Shown: positions 40,786-48,630 of the stretch, piece after piece
Position numbering within the stretch: the stretch's first letter is position 1
Layout of the letters: each line of letters begins with the position of its first letter
Origin: Chloroflexota bacterium
Lineage (GTDB): Bacteria > Chloroflexota > Anaerolineae > Anaerolineales > DRMV01
DNA length: 64,000 nucleotides
Direction of reading: 5' to 3'
Assembly: GCA_011322445.1 (NCBI GenBank)
Contig: DRMV01000008.1
Coordinates: forward strand, 1-64,000
The notes under the pieces: model-generated
Told to the model about the DNA's origin: nothing
Seen by the model: only the letters and a program-made list of their open reading frames with translations
The model's database searches: none
Made by a program: the position numbers and the translations under genes

Positions 40786-41145
40786 ACACCGCCGCTTACG
40801 CGCAACTTTCCGCCGTGTGCGGGCGAAAAAGCCGAGTTCCGGAAAAGCACGTTGAGCGGAGATTGCGGAGCAAGTGCGGTCAAAACGCGCTGTTCTTGGC
40901 GTTTCGTACTTCGACTTCGCTCCCGTTGGTCGCTCCGCTCAGTACGAAACGCTACCGAGCGGCGGCGAAGCCCGCCAAAGCACCTGTCACCTGTGCTGAA
41001 CCCACTGAAGCAGCCTCCCATATTGCCGCCACGATAACACCCCAGGATGATTTGCAACACCAACGCTCCTTCACACCGTTGTCAACCAACTTTTGAACTT
41101 CTCAACAAAAAGTTCGTCTAATCTTTTCTCGGAGGTGCCTTCCCC
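40786..41145. other. ribX-ribY intergenic region with repeat
   Basis: 360 bases without a convincing gene inside an otherwise compact operon. It holds a dispersed repeat copy (40841-40892) and a 10-bp inverted repeat GTTTCGTACT / AGTACGAAAC (40901-40950). It ends in an AT-rich leader with CGGAGGTGCC before ribY. Confidence 0.6.
40841..40892 (+). repeat. Dispersed repeat copy 1
   Basis: Contains CGTTGAGCGGAGATTGCG and ends AAACGCGCTG. An inverted copy lies at 52948-53003 with the same word and the same end, about 80% alike by eye. Confidence 0.65.
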
Positions 41146-42138
41146 ATGAAACGCATCATCACCACCTTAGCACTGCTGCTCACGGTCACTTTGCCCCTTG
41201 CCGCCTGCGGCTCGCAAAAGGCCGCCACGCCCACAGCGCAACCGCTGGTTCACATTCGGCTGCCGATGGGCTACATTCCCAATATTCAATACGCGCCGTT
41301 TTACGTCGCCAAAGAAAAAGGCTACTACCGACAAGCCGGGTTCGACGTCGATTTCGATTACAGTTTTGAAACCGACGGCGTGGCGCTGGTGGGGGCGAAC
41401 AAACTGCCCTTTGCCATTGTTTCGGGTGAGCAGGTGCTGATGGGGCGCGACAAGGGCCTGCCGCTGGTATACGTGATGGCATGGTGGCAGAAATATCCCA
41501 TCGTGGTGATTGCCGACGCCAAACTTGGCCTGAAAACCCCAGCCGACCTGAAGGGCAAACGCATTGGCCTGCCGGGGCTGTTTGGCGCCAACTACATCGG
41601 CCTGGTAGCCCTGCTACACGAATTTGGCCTCACCCCCCACGACGTCACCCTCGATTCCATCGGCTTCAACCAGGTCGAAGCCTTTGCCAGCGGCAAAGAG
41701 CCCGTTGTGGTCGGGTATGTCACCAACGAGCCTATTCAACTCAAAGCCAAAGGCTTCGATATTACCACCTTCCCGGTGGCCGACTACGTCGATCTGGCCT
41801 CCAACGGCATCATCACCAACGAAACGCTCATCAAAGACGACCCTGAAATGGTCCATCGCTTCGTGCGTGCCACCCTGCGCGGCCTCAATTACACCATCCA
41901 CTACCCCAACGACGCTTATGAAATTTCCACAAAGTACGTCGAAGGGCTGGACAAAGCCGACCGGGATGTGCAAATGCAAATTCTCTCAACCGCCATCGCC
42001 TATTGGAAAGGCGACCCTCTTGGCTATACGAAACCCAAAGCCTGGCAAAAAATGCAAGAGATCTTGCTGCAAATGGGGCTGATTTCCAAGCCGCAAGACT
42101 TGCAAGGCGCGTACACCAACGAATTCCTCAAACCCTGA
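41146..42138 (+). CDS. ribY: Flavin ABC transporter binding lipoprotein (RibY-like)
   Basis: 330 residues with a strong GGAGG box. Signal peptide with lipobox LAAC (Cys about 21), then an NMT1/THI5-like fold: GYIPNIQYAPFYVAKEKGYY, a motif shared by thiamine-pyrimidine and flavin binding proteins, and LKGKRIGLPG. It is anchored to the outer face of the membrane and delivers substrate to the permease. The riboswitch context points to riboflavin. ThiY-like pyrimidine binding is the main alternative. Confidence 0.88.
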   Translation: MKRIITTLALLLTVTLPLAACGSQKAATPTAQPLVHIRLPMGYIPNIQYAPFYVAKEKGYYRQAGFDVDFDYSFETDGVALVGANKLPFAIVSGEQVLMGRDKGLPLVYVMAWWQKYPIVVIADAKLGLKTPADLKGKRIGLPGLFGANYIGLVALLHEFGLTPHDVTLDSIGFNQVEAFASGKEPVVVGYVTNEPIQLKAKGFDITTFPVADYVDLASNGIITNETLIKDDPEMVHRFVRATLRGLNYTIHYPNDAYEISTKYVEGLDKADRDVQMQILSTAIAYWKGDPLGYTKPKAWQKMQEILLQMGLISKPQDLQGAYTNEFLKP

Positions 42139-42148
42139 CCCCGCCCTC

Positions 42149-42180
42149 AAGCCCGTGCGTCCACGCCGGCGCACGGGCTT
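42149..42180 (+). terminator. Intercistronic hairpin between ribY and the ATPase gene
   Basis: AAGCCCGTGCG and CGCACGGGCTT form an 11-bp stem (loop 10) without a clean T-run. It probably lowers downstream expression or protects the ribY mRNA end, in keeping with higher need for binding protein. Confidence 0.6.
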
Positions 42181-42196
42181 CCCCCTTCACCTCCCT

Positions 42197-42976
42197 ATGA
42201 ATGCAACCCTCCCCTTAGTGCGTGTTCGCCACCTTGGCGTTGTCTTCCCCACCGAAGACGGGCTGGGGCTGGAAGCCATTCACGACCTTTCTTTTGAAGT
42301 GCAACCGCAGGAATTCCTCGCAGTGGTCGGGCCTTCGGGGTGCGGCAAAAGCACCCTGCTGCGGGTGCTCGCCGGGCTGCTGGAAGCCACCCGCGGCGAA
42401 GTTGCCTTCCCGGCCCACCCGCAAGGCAAACCGCAAGTCGGGCTGGTCTTTCAAAAAGCCAACCTGATGCCGTGGCGAAGTGTGCTGCGCAACATCACCC
42501 TGCCGCTGGAACTGCACGGCGTGCCGTGGCAGGAAGCCGAAGCCCGCGCCCAGGCCATGATTGACCTCATGGGGCTGGAAGGCTTTGCCGACGCGCTGCC
42601 GCGCGACCTCTCTGGCGGCATGGCACAGCGGGTAGCACTGGCTCGGGCGCTTATCCATCGCCCCGACCTGCTGCTGCTCGACGAGCCTTTCACAGCCCTC
42701 GACGCCCTCACCCGCGAACGCCTGTGGGAAGAACTGCTGCGTATCTGGCAGCACGAGCGCACGACCGTGGTCATGGTCACGCATTCGGTGACCGAAGCGC
42801 TGCTGCTGGCCGACCGGGTGCTGGTGCTCACCGACCGTCCGGCGCGCCTGCAAGTGGATCTGCAGGTAGACCTTCCCCGCCCGCGCCACGCCGACCTGCG
42901 CTACACCCCCCATTTTGGCCGCCTGGCCCGCCGCCTGCGGGAAGCCCTCGGAGCCAGCCCCCAAAAGTTGCGGTAA
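42197..42976 (+). CDS. Flavin ABC transporter ATPase (SsuB/TauB-type)
   Basis: 259 residues from ATG 42197; the longer open frame upstream runs through the hairpin and has no ribosome site. Walker [11 protein letters not shown] loop [10 protein letters not shown], signature LSGGMAQR, Walker B LLLLDEP and H loop VTHSV are all present. It belongs to the nitrate/sulfonate/taurine subfamily and powers the preceding permease. RibXY systems in the literature were described without an adjacent ATPase in some genomes; here one is encoded. Confidence 0.9.
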   Translation: MNATLPLVRVRHLGVVFPTEDGLGLEAIHDLSFEVQPQEFLAVVGPSGCGKSTLLRVLAGLLEATRGEVAFPAHPQGKPQVGLVFQKANLMPWRSVLRNITLPLELHGVPWQEAEARAQAMIDLMGLEGFADALPRDLSGGMAQRVALARALIHRPDLLLLDEPFTALDALTRERLWEELLRIWQHERTTVVMVTHSVTEALLLADRVLVLTDRPARLQVDLQVDLPRPRHADLRYTPHFGRLARRLREALGASPQKLR

Positions 42977-43012
42977 AATAAGGCCGCAACCTCACTCCCG
43001 GAGGCTTCTTCC

Positions 43013-43957
43013 ATGACCCGAAAACGCACTGCGCCCGCCCTGCTGATGGCCCTCTTGCTCACCCTGCTGGCCGCGGGGGGCGCACAAGCCGCAGCCCCGC
43101 ACTTCGCCATCCTCAAGGTGTCGCTCTGGCCGGAATACGACAAACCCAACGTTCTGGTCATGTATGACATCACCCTGCCCGGCGATGCCACCCTGCCGCT
43201 GTCGTTAGACGTCCGCATTCCTGCCCGCGCTGGTGAGCCGTTAGCCGTGGCCTATCAGCAGCCCAACGGCAACCTGGTCAACGCCGAATACACTTACAGC
43301 GCCGATGCGCAATGGGGCACCATCCATCTCAAAGCCATGATGCCCAACGTCCACATCGAATACTACGATCCGGCGCTCAAAAAAGACGGCAACCAGCGGG
43401 AATTCACCTTCCACTGGCCGGGCGGGGCGCAAATCGACGCCTTGCTGCTGGTGGTGCAACAGCCGGCCACAGCCAAAGACATCAAAATCTCGCCGACGAT
43501 GGGCACAGGCGAAGTAGCCGCCGATGGGCTGACCTACTACCACGCGCAACTGGGCGCGCTGCGCAGCGACCAAACGTTCGACCTCACCATTGCCTACACC
43601 AAAGACGACGACACGCTGAGCGTGGAAGCCCTGCACGCCAACAACAACACCGCTGGTGTGCCGCCAACAGCCGCCCCCGTGGCTGGCGAAACCACCTGGC
43701 AACGGATGATACCGTGGGCTATTACCCTTTTGGGCCTCATCCTGATTGTGGCCGGGCTGGGATGGTACTGGTTGAGCACCCACACCGTCCCTGAAACGCC
43801 GCACCGTCGCCGGCGTTCCCGCCGCCCCTTGCCGCCGGAAGCCCTTGCCGCGGACATGGAAACCACCCCCAACAAAGTGCGCTACTGCCCACAGTGTGGC
43901 GCGCGCGCCCAGCCGGGCGACAAATTCTGCCGCGTGTGTGGCACCCCACTGCGTTAA
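43013..43957 (+). CDS. Secreted/membrane protein with C-terminal zinc ribbon
   Basis: 314 residues with a GGAGG box. N-terminal signal peptide (LLMALLLTLLAAGGAQA), an extracytoplasmic beta-rich domain of about 200 residues, one membrane helix at about 234-252 (WAITLLGLILIVAGLGWYW), a basic stretch (HRRRRSRR), and a zinc ribbon ending (YCPQCGARAQPGDKFCRVCG) in the cytoplasm. The outside domain resembles dockerin-free carbohydrate- or carboxypeptidase-like beta sandwiches, and a similar domain occurs in the cytochrome protein of the ccm operon. It lies just before the ccm genes but is separated by a terminator. Function unknown. Confidence 0.7.
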   Translation: MTRKRTAPALLMALLLTLLAAGGAQAAAPHFAILKVSLWPEYDKPNVLVMYDITLPGDATLPLSLDVRIPARAGEPLAVAYQQPNGNLVNAEYTYSADAQWGTIHLKAMMPNVHIEYYDPALKKDGNQREFTFHWPGGAQIDALLLVVQQPATAKDIKISPTMGTGEVAADGLTYYHAQLGALRSDQTFDLTIAYTKDDDTLSVEALHANNNTAGVPPTAAPVAGETTWQRMIPWAITLLGLILIVAGLGWYWLSTHTVPETPHRRRRSRRPLPPEALAADMETTPNKVRYCPQCGARAQPGDKFCRVCGTPLR

Positions 43958-43980
43958 CCCCCTCACAAGCATTGCATAGG

Positions 43981-44010
43981 CCTCTGCGCCGCTGGCCGCA
44001 GGGGCTTTTT
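43981..44010 (+). terminator. Terminator before the ccm operon
   Basis: CCTCTGCG with CGCAGGGG (one G-T pair), followed by CTTTTTC. It ends the zinc-ribbon gene transcript. Confidence 0.75.
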
Positions 44011-44082
44011 CATCCCACCTTAATCGCTGTGTGTCAAAATGAAAGCGGCCAACCTATCCCCTCGCATTCCTGGGAGCGTGTC

Positions 44083-44571
44083 ATGAGCAACCGTAACAAG
44101 TTCCTGATTGGAGCGCTTTTCATCGCCGCCGCGGTGGTGTACCTCATCTTCTCAGCCACCAAGGCCAGCGCCCAATACTTCCTCACGGTCAACGAACTGC
44201 TGGCCCGCAAAAGCGAATTTGTGGGCAAAAACGTGCGCATTTCCGGCGCCGTGATCGGGAAAACCATCCACTACGACCCGCAAACGCTGGAACTGCGTTT
44301 CACCATCGCCCACGTGCCGGGCGACAACAAGGTCGTCGAGGAAGAGGGCGGCCTGGCGAAAGTGCTGCACGACGCCGTGACCGACCCCAACCGCGCCCAC
44401 CTGGACGTGGTGTATCACGGGCCGCGCCCCGATATGCTGAAAGACGAAGCCCAGGCCATCATCACCGGCCACCTGGGCGAAGATGGCGTGTTCTACGCCG
44501 ACGAACTGCTGCTCAAGTGCCCTTCGCATTACGAAGACGCCGTGCCCGACCAGGCGCAAGGCAACAACTAA
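44083..44571 (+). CDS. ccmE: Cytochrome c maturation heme chaperone CcmE (CxxxY type)
   Basis: 162 residues; the longer frame upstream crosses the terminator, so ATG 44083 is chosen. N-terminal membrane anchor (FLIGALFIAAAVVYLIF), then the OB-fold domain (VRISGAVIG, LRFTIAHVPG). CcmE carries heme covalently before handing it to CcmF. The usual heme-binding HxxxY is here C146-P-S-H-Y150, i.e. the CxxxY variant known from archaeal and some bacterial CcmE. First gene of the ccm operon. Confidence 0.92.
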   Translation: MSNRNKFLIGALFIAAAVVYLIFSATKASAQYFLTVNELLARKSEFVGKNVRISGAVIGKTIHYDPQTLELRFTIAHVPGDNKVVEEEGGLAKVLHDAVTDPNRAHLDVVYHGPRPDMLKDEAQAIITGHLGEDGVFYADELLLKCPSHYEDAVPDQAQGNN

Positions 44572-44601
44572 CCTCTCCCCTGCTCCCCCTCAGGAGGCGC
44601 C

Positions 44602-46671
44602 ATGCTTGCCCATATCGGTTACGGCGCGTTGCTGCTTTCCTTCTTGCTCAGCCTGTACGCCATTGGAGCCGCCTTCTACGGGGCACAGCGCGGCAGGCCC
44701 GACTGGCTGGAAAGCGCCCGCCGCGCTGTGCTCGTCGTTTGGCCTCTGCTCACCCTCTCCGCGGTGAGCATCGTCGCCTTGTTGCTGACCAATCAGTTCC
44801 AGATTGAATACGTCGCTTCGGTGACCAGCCGCGAAATGCCCGTTTACCTCAAAATCACGGCTTTGTGGGGTGGTCAGGCCGGGTCGTTGATCTTCTGGTC
44901 GTGGCTGATGGCGACGTTTACCTTTGTGCTCATGCTGCGGTCGTGGAAGCGCGACCGCGAATTCCTCCCGTGGGTCATCATCGTGACGATGGTGACCTTA
45001 GCCTTTTTCCTCGGCCTGAGCCTGTTCGTCGAAAACCCGTTTGCCCGGCTGTGGGCCACTTTAGACGGCCACACTGTCAAAGCCATGTTCCGCCCCGCGG
45101 GCGCCATGCCTTTCACCCCGCAAGACGGCAACGGCCTCAACCCCTTGCTGCGGCACCCCGGCATGATTTTGCACCCGCCGTTCCTCTACGCGGGCTTCGT
45201 GGCTTTCGTCATCCCTTACGCCTTCGCGATGGCTTCACTGATCACCGGCCGCACCGATGCCCGCTGGATTCGCATCACCCGCCGCTGGAGCCTCGCGGCC
45301 TGGCTTTTCCTCTCCCTTGGCTTGATTTTGGGCATGCGCTGGTCTTACGACGTTTTGGGCTGGGGCGGCTATTGGGGATGGGACCCCGTTGAGGTTGCAG
45401 CCCTGCTCCCCTGGCTGAGCGGCACTGCCTTCCTGCACTCGGTGATGATTCAAGAAAAAGAGGAACTGCTAAAGCACTGGAACATGGTGCTCATCATTCT
45501 GACCTACGCGCTGGTCATTTTCGGCACGTTCCTCACCCGCTCTGGCGTGCTTTCGTCGGTCCACGCGTTTGCTCAAAGCGCCATTGGGCCGCTCTTCTTC
45601 GCCTTCATCGGCATCACTTTCACCGCCTCGCTCTATTTGCTGATGCGCCGCTGGAACGACCTCAAAAGCGACCTGCGCATCGAATCGCTGCTCTCGCGTG
45701 AGGCGCTGTTCACCTTCAACAACATGGTTTTTATGGGCATCGTGGTGGTCGCGTTTTGGGGCGTGATTTTCCCCATCCTTTCGGAACTGGTCACCGGCCA
45801 AAAGGTGACGGTGGGGCCGCCGTTCTACCGCAAGGCCACAGGCCCGCTGTTTGCGCTCTTGTTGCTGCTGATGGGCATCGCGCCGCTTTCGGCATGGGGG
45901 TACGCGAGCGCCAGGCGGCTGAAAAAACTCATCTGGCTGCCGGTCGTGCTGGCTTTCCTCACCACCGGGGGGCTGATTGCCATTGGCATTCGCTCGGTGT
46001 GGGCGTTAGTGGGCTTCTGGCTGGTGGCTTTTACAGCCTTCGTCACCCTGAGCGAATTCGTGCGCGGGGTGCGGGCGCGGATGCGCCGCGGGGAATCCCT
46101 TCCCACGGCTTTCGTGCGGCTGGTTTCCCGCAACCGGCGGCGCTACGGGGGCTACATCGTGCACCTGGGCGTCATTGTGATGGCAACAGGCATCATCGGA
46201 ACCCAGTTCTTCGCCACCCAAACCCAGGCCACCGTGCCGCAGGGCGGTAAAATCACCCTCGGCCACTACACCATGACCTACGACGGGCTGCAGGAATTTT
46301 TCGCCCCCGACGGCCGGCACGTGGCCCGCGCTATCGTGAGCGTATACAAAGACGGCAAAAAAGTCGGCGTTGTTCACCCACGCCGCGACTTTTATCTGGA
46401 TTCCCAGCAACCCATGACCATCCCGGGCGTGCGCAGCACGTGGCTGGATGACTTTTACGTCATCCTGGTTGACTGGCAACCGATTTCGGTTGAAGGGGCA
46501 ACCTTCAAGGTGTATCACCAGCCCCTGGTCAACTGGATCTGGACCGGTGCGTTGATCTTCATTTTGGGCACCCTGGTAGCCGCCTGGCCGGAACCTGACC
46601 CCGAAACCGCCAAGCGGCGCCGCCGTCCCCGCCATTCCGCCCGCCGCACCGCGCGGGCTTCAGCATCTTGA
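44602..46671 (+). CDS. ccmF: Cytochrome c heme lyase subunit CcmF
   Basis: 689 residues, about 13-15 membrane helices, AGGAGG upstream. The tryptophan-rich WWD-type motif (WGGYWGWDPVEVAALLPWL) that handles heme is present, as are LKHWN and LTRSGVLSSVHAF, which are hallmarks of CcmF. The periplasmic C-terminal domain is followed by a last helix and a basic Arg-rich tail. With CcmH it attaches heme to the CxxCH of apocytochromes. Confidence 0.95.
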   Translation: MLAHIGYGALLLSFLLSLYAIGAAFYGAQRGRPDWLESARRAVLVVWPLLTLSAVSIVALLLTNQFQIEYVASVTSREMPVYLKITALWGGQAGSLIFWSWLMATFTFVLMLRSWKRDREFLPWVIIVTMVTLAFFLGLSLFVENPFARLWATLDGHTVKAMFRPAGAMPFTPQDGNGLNPLLRHPGMILHPPFLYAGFVAFVIPYAFAMASLITGRTDARWIRITRRWSLAAWLFLSLGLILGMRWSYDVLGWGGYWGWDPVEVAALLPWLSGTAFLHSVMIQEKEELLKHWNMVLIILTYALVIFGTFLTRSGVLSSVHAFAQSAIGPLFFAFIGITFTASLYLLMRRWNDLKSDLRIESLLSREALFTFNNMVFMGIVVVAFWGVIFPILSELVTGQKVTVGPPFYRKATGPLFALLLLLMGIAPLSAWGYASARRLKKLIWLPVVLAFLTTGGLIAIGIRSVWALVGFWLVAFTAFVTLSEFVRGVRARMRRGESLPTAFVRLVSRNRRRYGGYIVHLGVIVMATGIIGTQFFATQTQATVPQGGKITLGHYTMTYDGLQEFFAPDGRHVARAIVSVYKDGKKVGVVHPRRDFYLDSQQPMTIPGVRSTWLDDFYVILVDWQPISVEGATFKVYHQPLVNWIWTGALIFILGTLVAAWPEPDPETAKRRRRPRHSARRTARASAS

Positions 46672-46685
46672 AATTGGAGGTTCCC

Positions 46686-47216
46686 GTGAAGCGCACTTTC
46701 TGGCTCGCTCTCGGTCTGCTGGTGGTGCTGCTGGCGGCGGCAAGCGCCTTCCCGGCGCAGGCAGCCCAACCCACCCCCACCGCCACGCCGGTCATCACCG
46801 ATAACCAGGTCAATGCCGTCGCCCATACCCTCTACTGCCCGGTGTGTGAAAACACCCCGCTCGATGTGTGTGGCACCCAGGCCTGTGCCCAGTGGCGGGA
46901 ACTCATTCGCCAGCAACTGCAACAGGGCTGGACGGTCGAGCAAATTCAGCAATATTTCGTCGAAAACTACGGGGCGCGGGTGCTGGCTGCTCCGCCACGC
47001 AAAGGCTTTTGGTGGCTGGCCTACATCGTGCCGCCGCTGGCAATTTTAGCCGGGCTTTACATCCTCTACCGCGCCATGAAACAATGGTACCATCCCCGCA
47101 AAGCCACGGCGGGGGAAAGCCCTGCCGAAACGCCCGACGCGCCGCAAGCGGAGGCTTCCCAGGAAGACGACGAATACCTCCGCCGCGTCGAAGAAGAACT
47201 CCACAAGCGGGGCTGA
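46686..47216 (+). CDS. ccmH: Cytochrome c maturation protein CcmH
   Basis: 176 residues from GTG 46686 (GGAGG five bases upstream). Signal peptide (FWLALGLLVVLLAAASAF), then the CcmH helical domain with YCPVC in place of the usual LRCxxC, plus an extra pair of Cys (DVCGTQAC) not found in classical CcmH, and QWRELIRQQLQQGWT. One C-terminal membrane helix and an acidic tail. It reduces or presents apocytochrome Cys residues to CcmF. Confidence 0.88.
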   Translation: MKRTFWLALGLLVVLLAAASAFPAQAAQPTPTATPVITDNQVNAVAHTLYCPVCENTPLDVCGTQACAQWRELIRQQLQQGWTVEQIQQYFVENYGARVLAAPPRKGFWWLAYIVPPLAILAGLYILYRAMKQWYHPRKATAGESPAETPDAPQAEASQEDDEYLRRVEEELHKRG

Positions 47217-47288
47217 CCCTGCTCCCGAAGCCGACCTACACCCCCAGACTGCCGTCGGCTTCTCCACCCTGTTCATTCGGAGCCTCCC

Positions 47289-47876
47289 ATGAGTGCAGAT
47301 TCTTCCCCGCAACCCGAAACGCCCCCCGAGGCCACACCTTCCCCTAAGCAGGGGTTGACTTTAGGCAAGGCCATCGTGTGGGGCGGGTTGATTGCCCTGC
47401 TCGTCATCGTTGGGCTGATGCTCAACCGCACCCAAAAAGGCGGCGTTGCCATCGGCGACCGCGTGCCGCCCGACCTCACCCTGACGGCCTTCGACGGCAC
47501 GACGTACCGCGTGGGCGACCTGAAGGGCAAGGTCGTGCTTTTCAACTTCTGGGCTTCCTGGTGCACGACGTGCAAAGATGAAGCCGTGGCCCTGGAACAG
47601 GCCTGGCGGCAACTTCAGCCGCGGGGCGATGTGATTTTCCTGGGGCTGGACTATGTGGATACCGAACCCGACGCCAAAGCCTATCTGCAACGCTACCACA
47701 TCACCTACCCCAACGGCCCCGACAAAGCCACCCACTGGGCACAAACCTTCCGCATTACTGGCGTACCCGAAACCTACATCATCGACAAAGACGGCCGTCT
47801 GGCCTACAAGAAAATCGGCCCCTTCCGCGACCTGAACGAAATCATGGCCGCGATAACGGCCGTTCTGGAGAAATGA
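47289..47876 (+). CDS. ccmG: Thiol-disulfide oxidoreductase (CcmG/ResA/TlpA-like)
   Basis: 195 residues with a GGAG box. Signal-anchor helix near 30-48, then a thioredoxin fold with active site WCTTC (FNFWASWCTTCKDEA) and cis-Pro region GVPETYIID. A membrane-tethered reductant that keeps the apocytochrome CxxCH reduced. Three bases separate it from the next gene. Confidence 0.93.
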   Translation: MSADSSPQPETPPEATPSPKQGLTLGKAIVWGGLIALLVIVGLMLNRTQKGGVAIGDRVPPDLTLTAFDGTTYRVGDLKGKVVLFNFWASWCTTCKDEAVALEQAWRQLQPRGDVIFLGLDYVDTEPDAKAYLQRYHITYPNGPDKATHWAQTFRITGVPETYIIDKDGRLAYKKIGPFRDLNEIMAAITAVLEK

Positions 47877-47879
47877 CCC

Positions 47880-48380
47880 ATGGACTGGGGAGCACTATTT
47901 TTCTTACTGGCGTTAGTCGCCCTCACGGGGCTGTATGTCGCCCTGCCCATCCTGCGGCAGGAAGGCACGCTGGTCACCGTCGAAGAACAAGAGCAATCCG
48001 CGCTGCTGGCGCGGCGCGACCAGGTGCTGGACGCCCTCGCCGAACTGGATTTCGACTTCAACACCGGCAAAATCGACGAAAGCCACTACCAGGTGCGACG
48101 CCAGGCGCTGATGCAAGAAGCCGCTGACATTCTCAAACGGCTGGACGCCCTCAAGCCCCTTACCTCGGGCGACTCACTGGAAACGCTGCTCAAGCAGCGC
48201 AAAGCCCAACGCTCAGCCTTAGCCCACGGTGACCCCGACGACGCCGTCGAAGCGCTGCTGGCTGCGCGGCGGCGCGCCCGCAGCGGCCAGAAAGCCGCCG
48301 GCTTTTGCCCCCAATGCGGCGCGCCCGTGTTGGAAAGCGACCGTTTTTGCCCGCGGTGCGGCGCGCCGCTCAAGGCTTAG
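47880..48380 (+). CDS. CcmI-like membrane protein with zinc ribbon
   Basis: 166 residues. One N-terminal helix (ALFFLLALVALTGLYVAL), then a coiled region with LAELDFDFNTGKIDESHYQ, matching the CcmI N-terminal pattern (L-E-x-D-x-x-x-G-K-I-x-x-x-x-Y), and a C-terminal zinc ribbon (FCPQCGAPVLESDRFCPRCG). It lacks the TPR part of full CcmI. Probably an assembly factor in the CcmFHI heme ligation complex. The same ...EEGKI-EEEAY pattern reappears at the end of the cytochrome encoded next. Confidence 0.75.
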   Translation: MDWGALFFLLALVALTGLYVALPILRQEGTLVTVEEQEQSALLARRDQVLDALAELDFDFNTGKIDESHYQVRRQALMQEAADILKRLDALKPLTSGDSLETLLKQRKAQRSALAHGDPDDAVEALLAARRRARSGQKAAGFCPQCGAPVLESDRFCPRCGAPLKA

Positions 48381-48404
48381 CGCCAGGCCGAAAGTTTCTG
48401 GCGG

Positions 48405-48513
48405 GGCGTCACTGCGAGGCAAAGGGCGCGTTGCCGAAGCAATCTCTTGACCGCAAAACGGGAGCCTGCTTCGCCCCTTCGACTGCCGTTCAAGAGAGTC
48501 GCAATGACATCAC
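48405..48513. repeat. Miniature inverted-repeat element
   Basis: About 109 bp with imperfect terminal inverted repeats (GCGTCACTGCGAG and, inverted, GATGTCATTGCGAC) and inner arms TCTCTTGA / TCAAGAGA. GCCGAAGCAATCTC-type words with CGCAATGAC ends are typical of small palindromic dispersed repeats in bacteria. It splits the ccm operon between the CcmI-like gene and the cytochrome gene. Confidence 0.7.
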
Positions 48514-48630
48514 CCCCTGATTTTTTCAGATAGATACTCAGGCAAAAATTCAGCACCGTCAAACGGTTTGCCTAACTTCGCGAAACCTCTCTGGCATTTG
48601 CCCACCACCCTTCGCACCTGAGGCTGTTTC

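Noticed and set aside
40786-41145. Small gene in the ribX-ribY gap
   Set aside because: Short frames exist, but none has a ribosome site or protein-like composition, and the segment is repeat-rich.
42149-42180. True operon terminator between ribY and the ATPase gene
   Set aside because: The stem is strong but has no T-run, and the ATPase belongs to the same transporter; attenuation or mRNA protection fits better.
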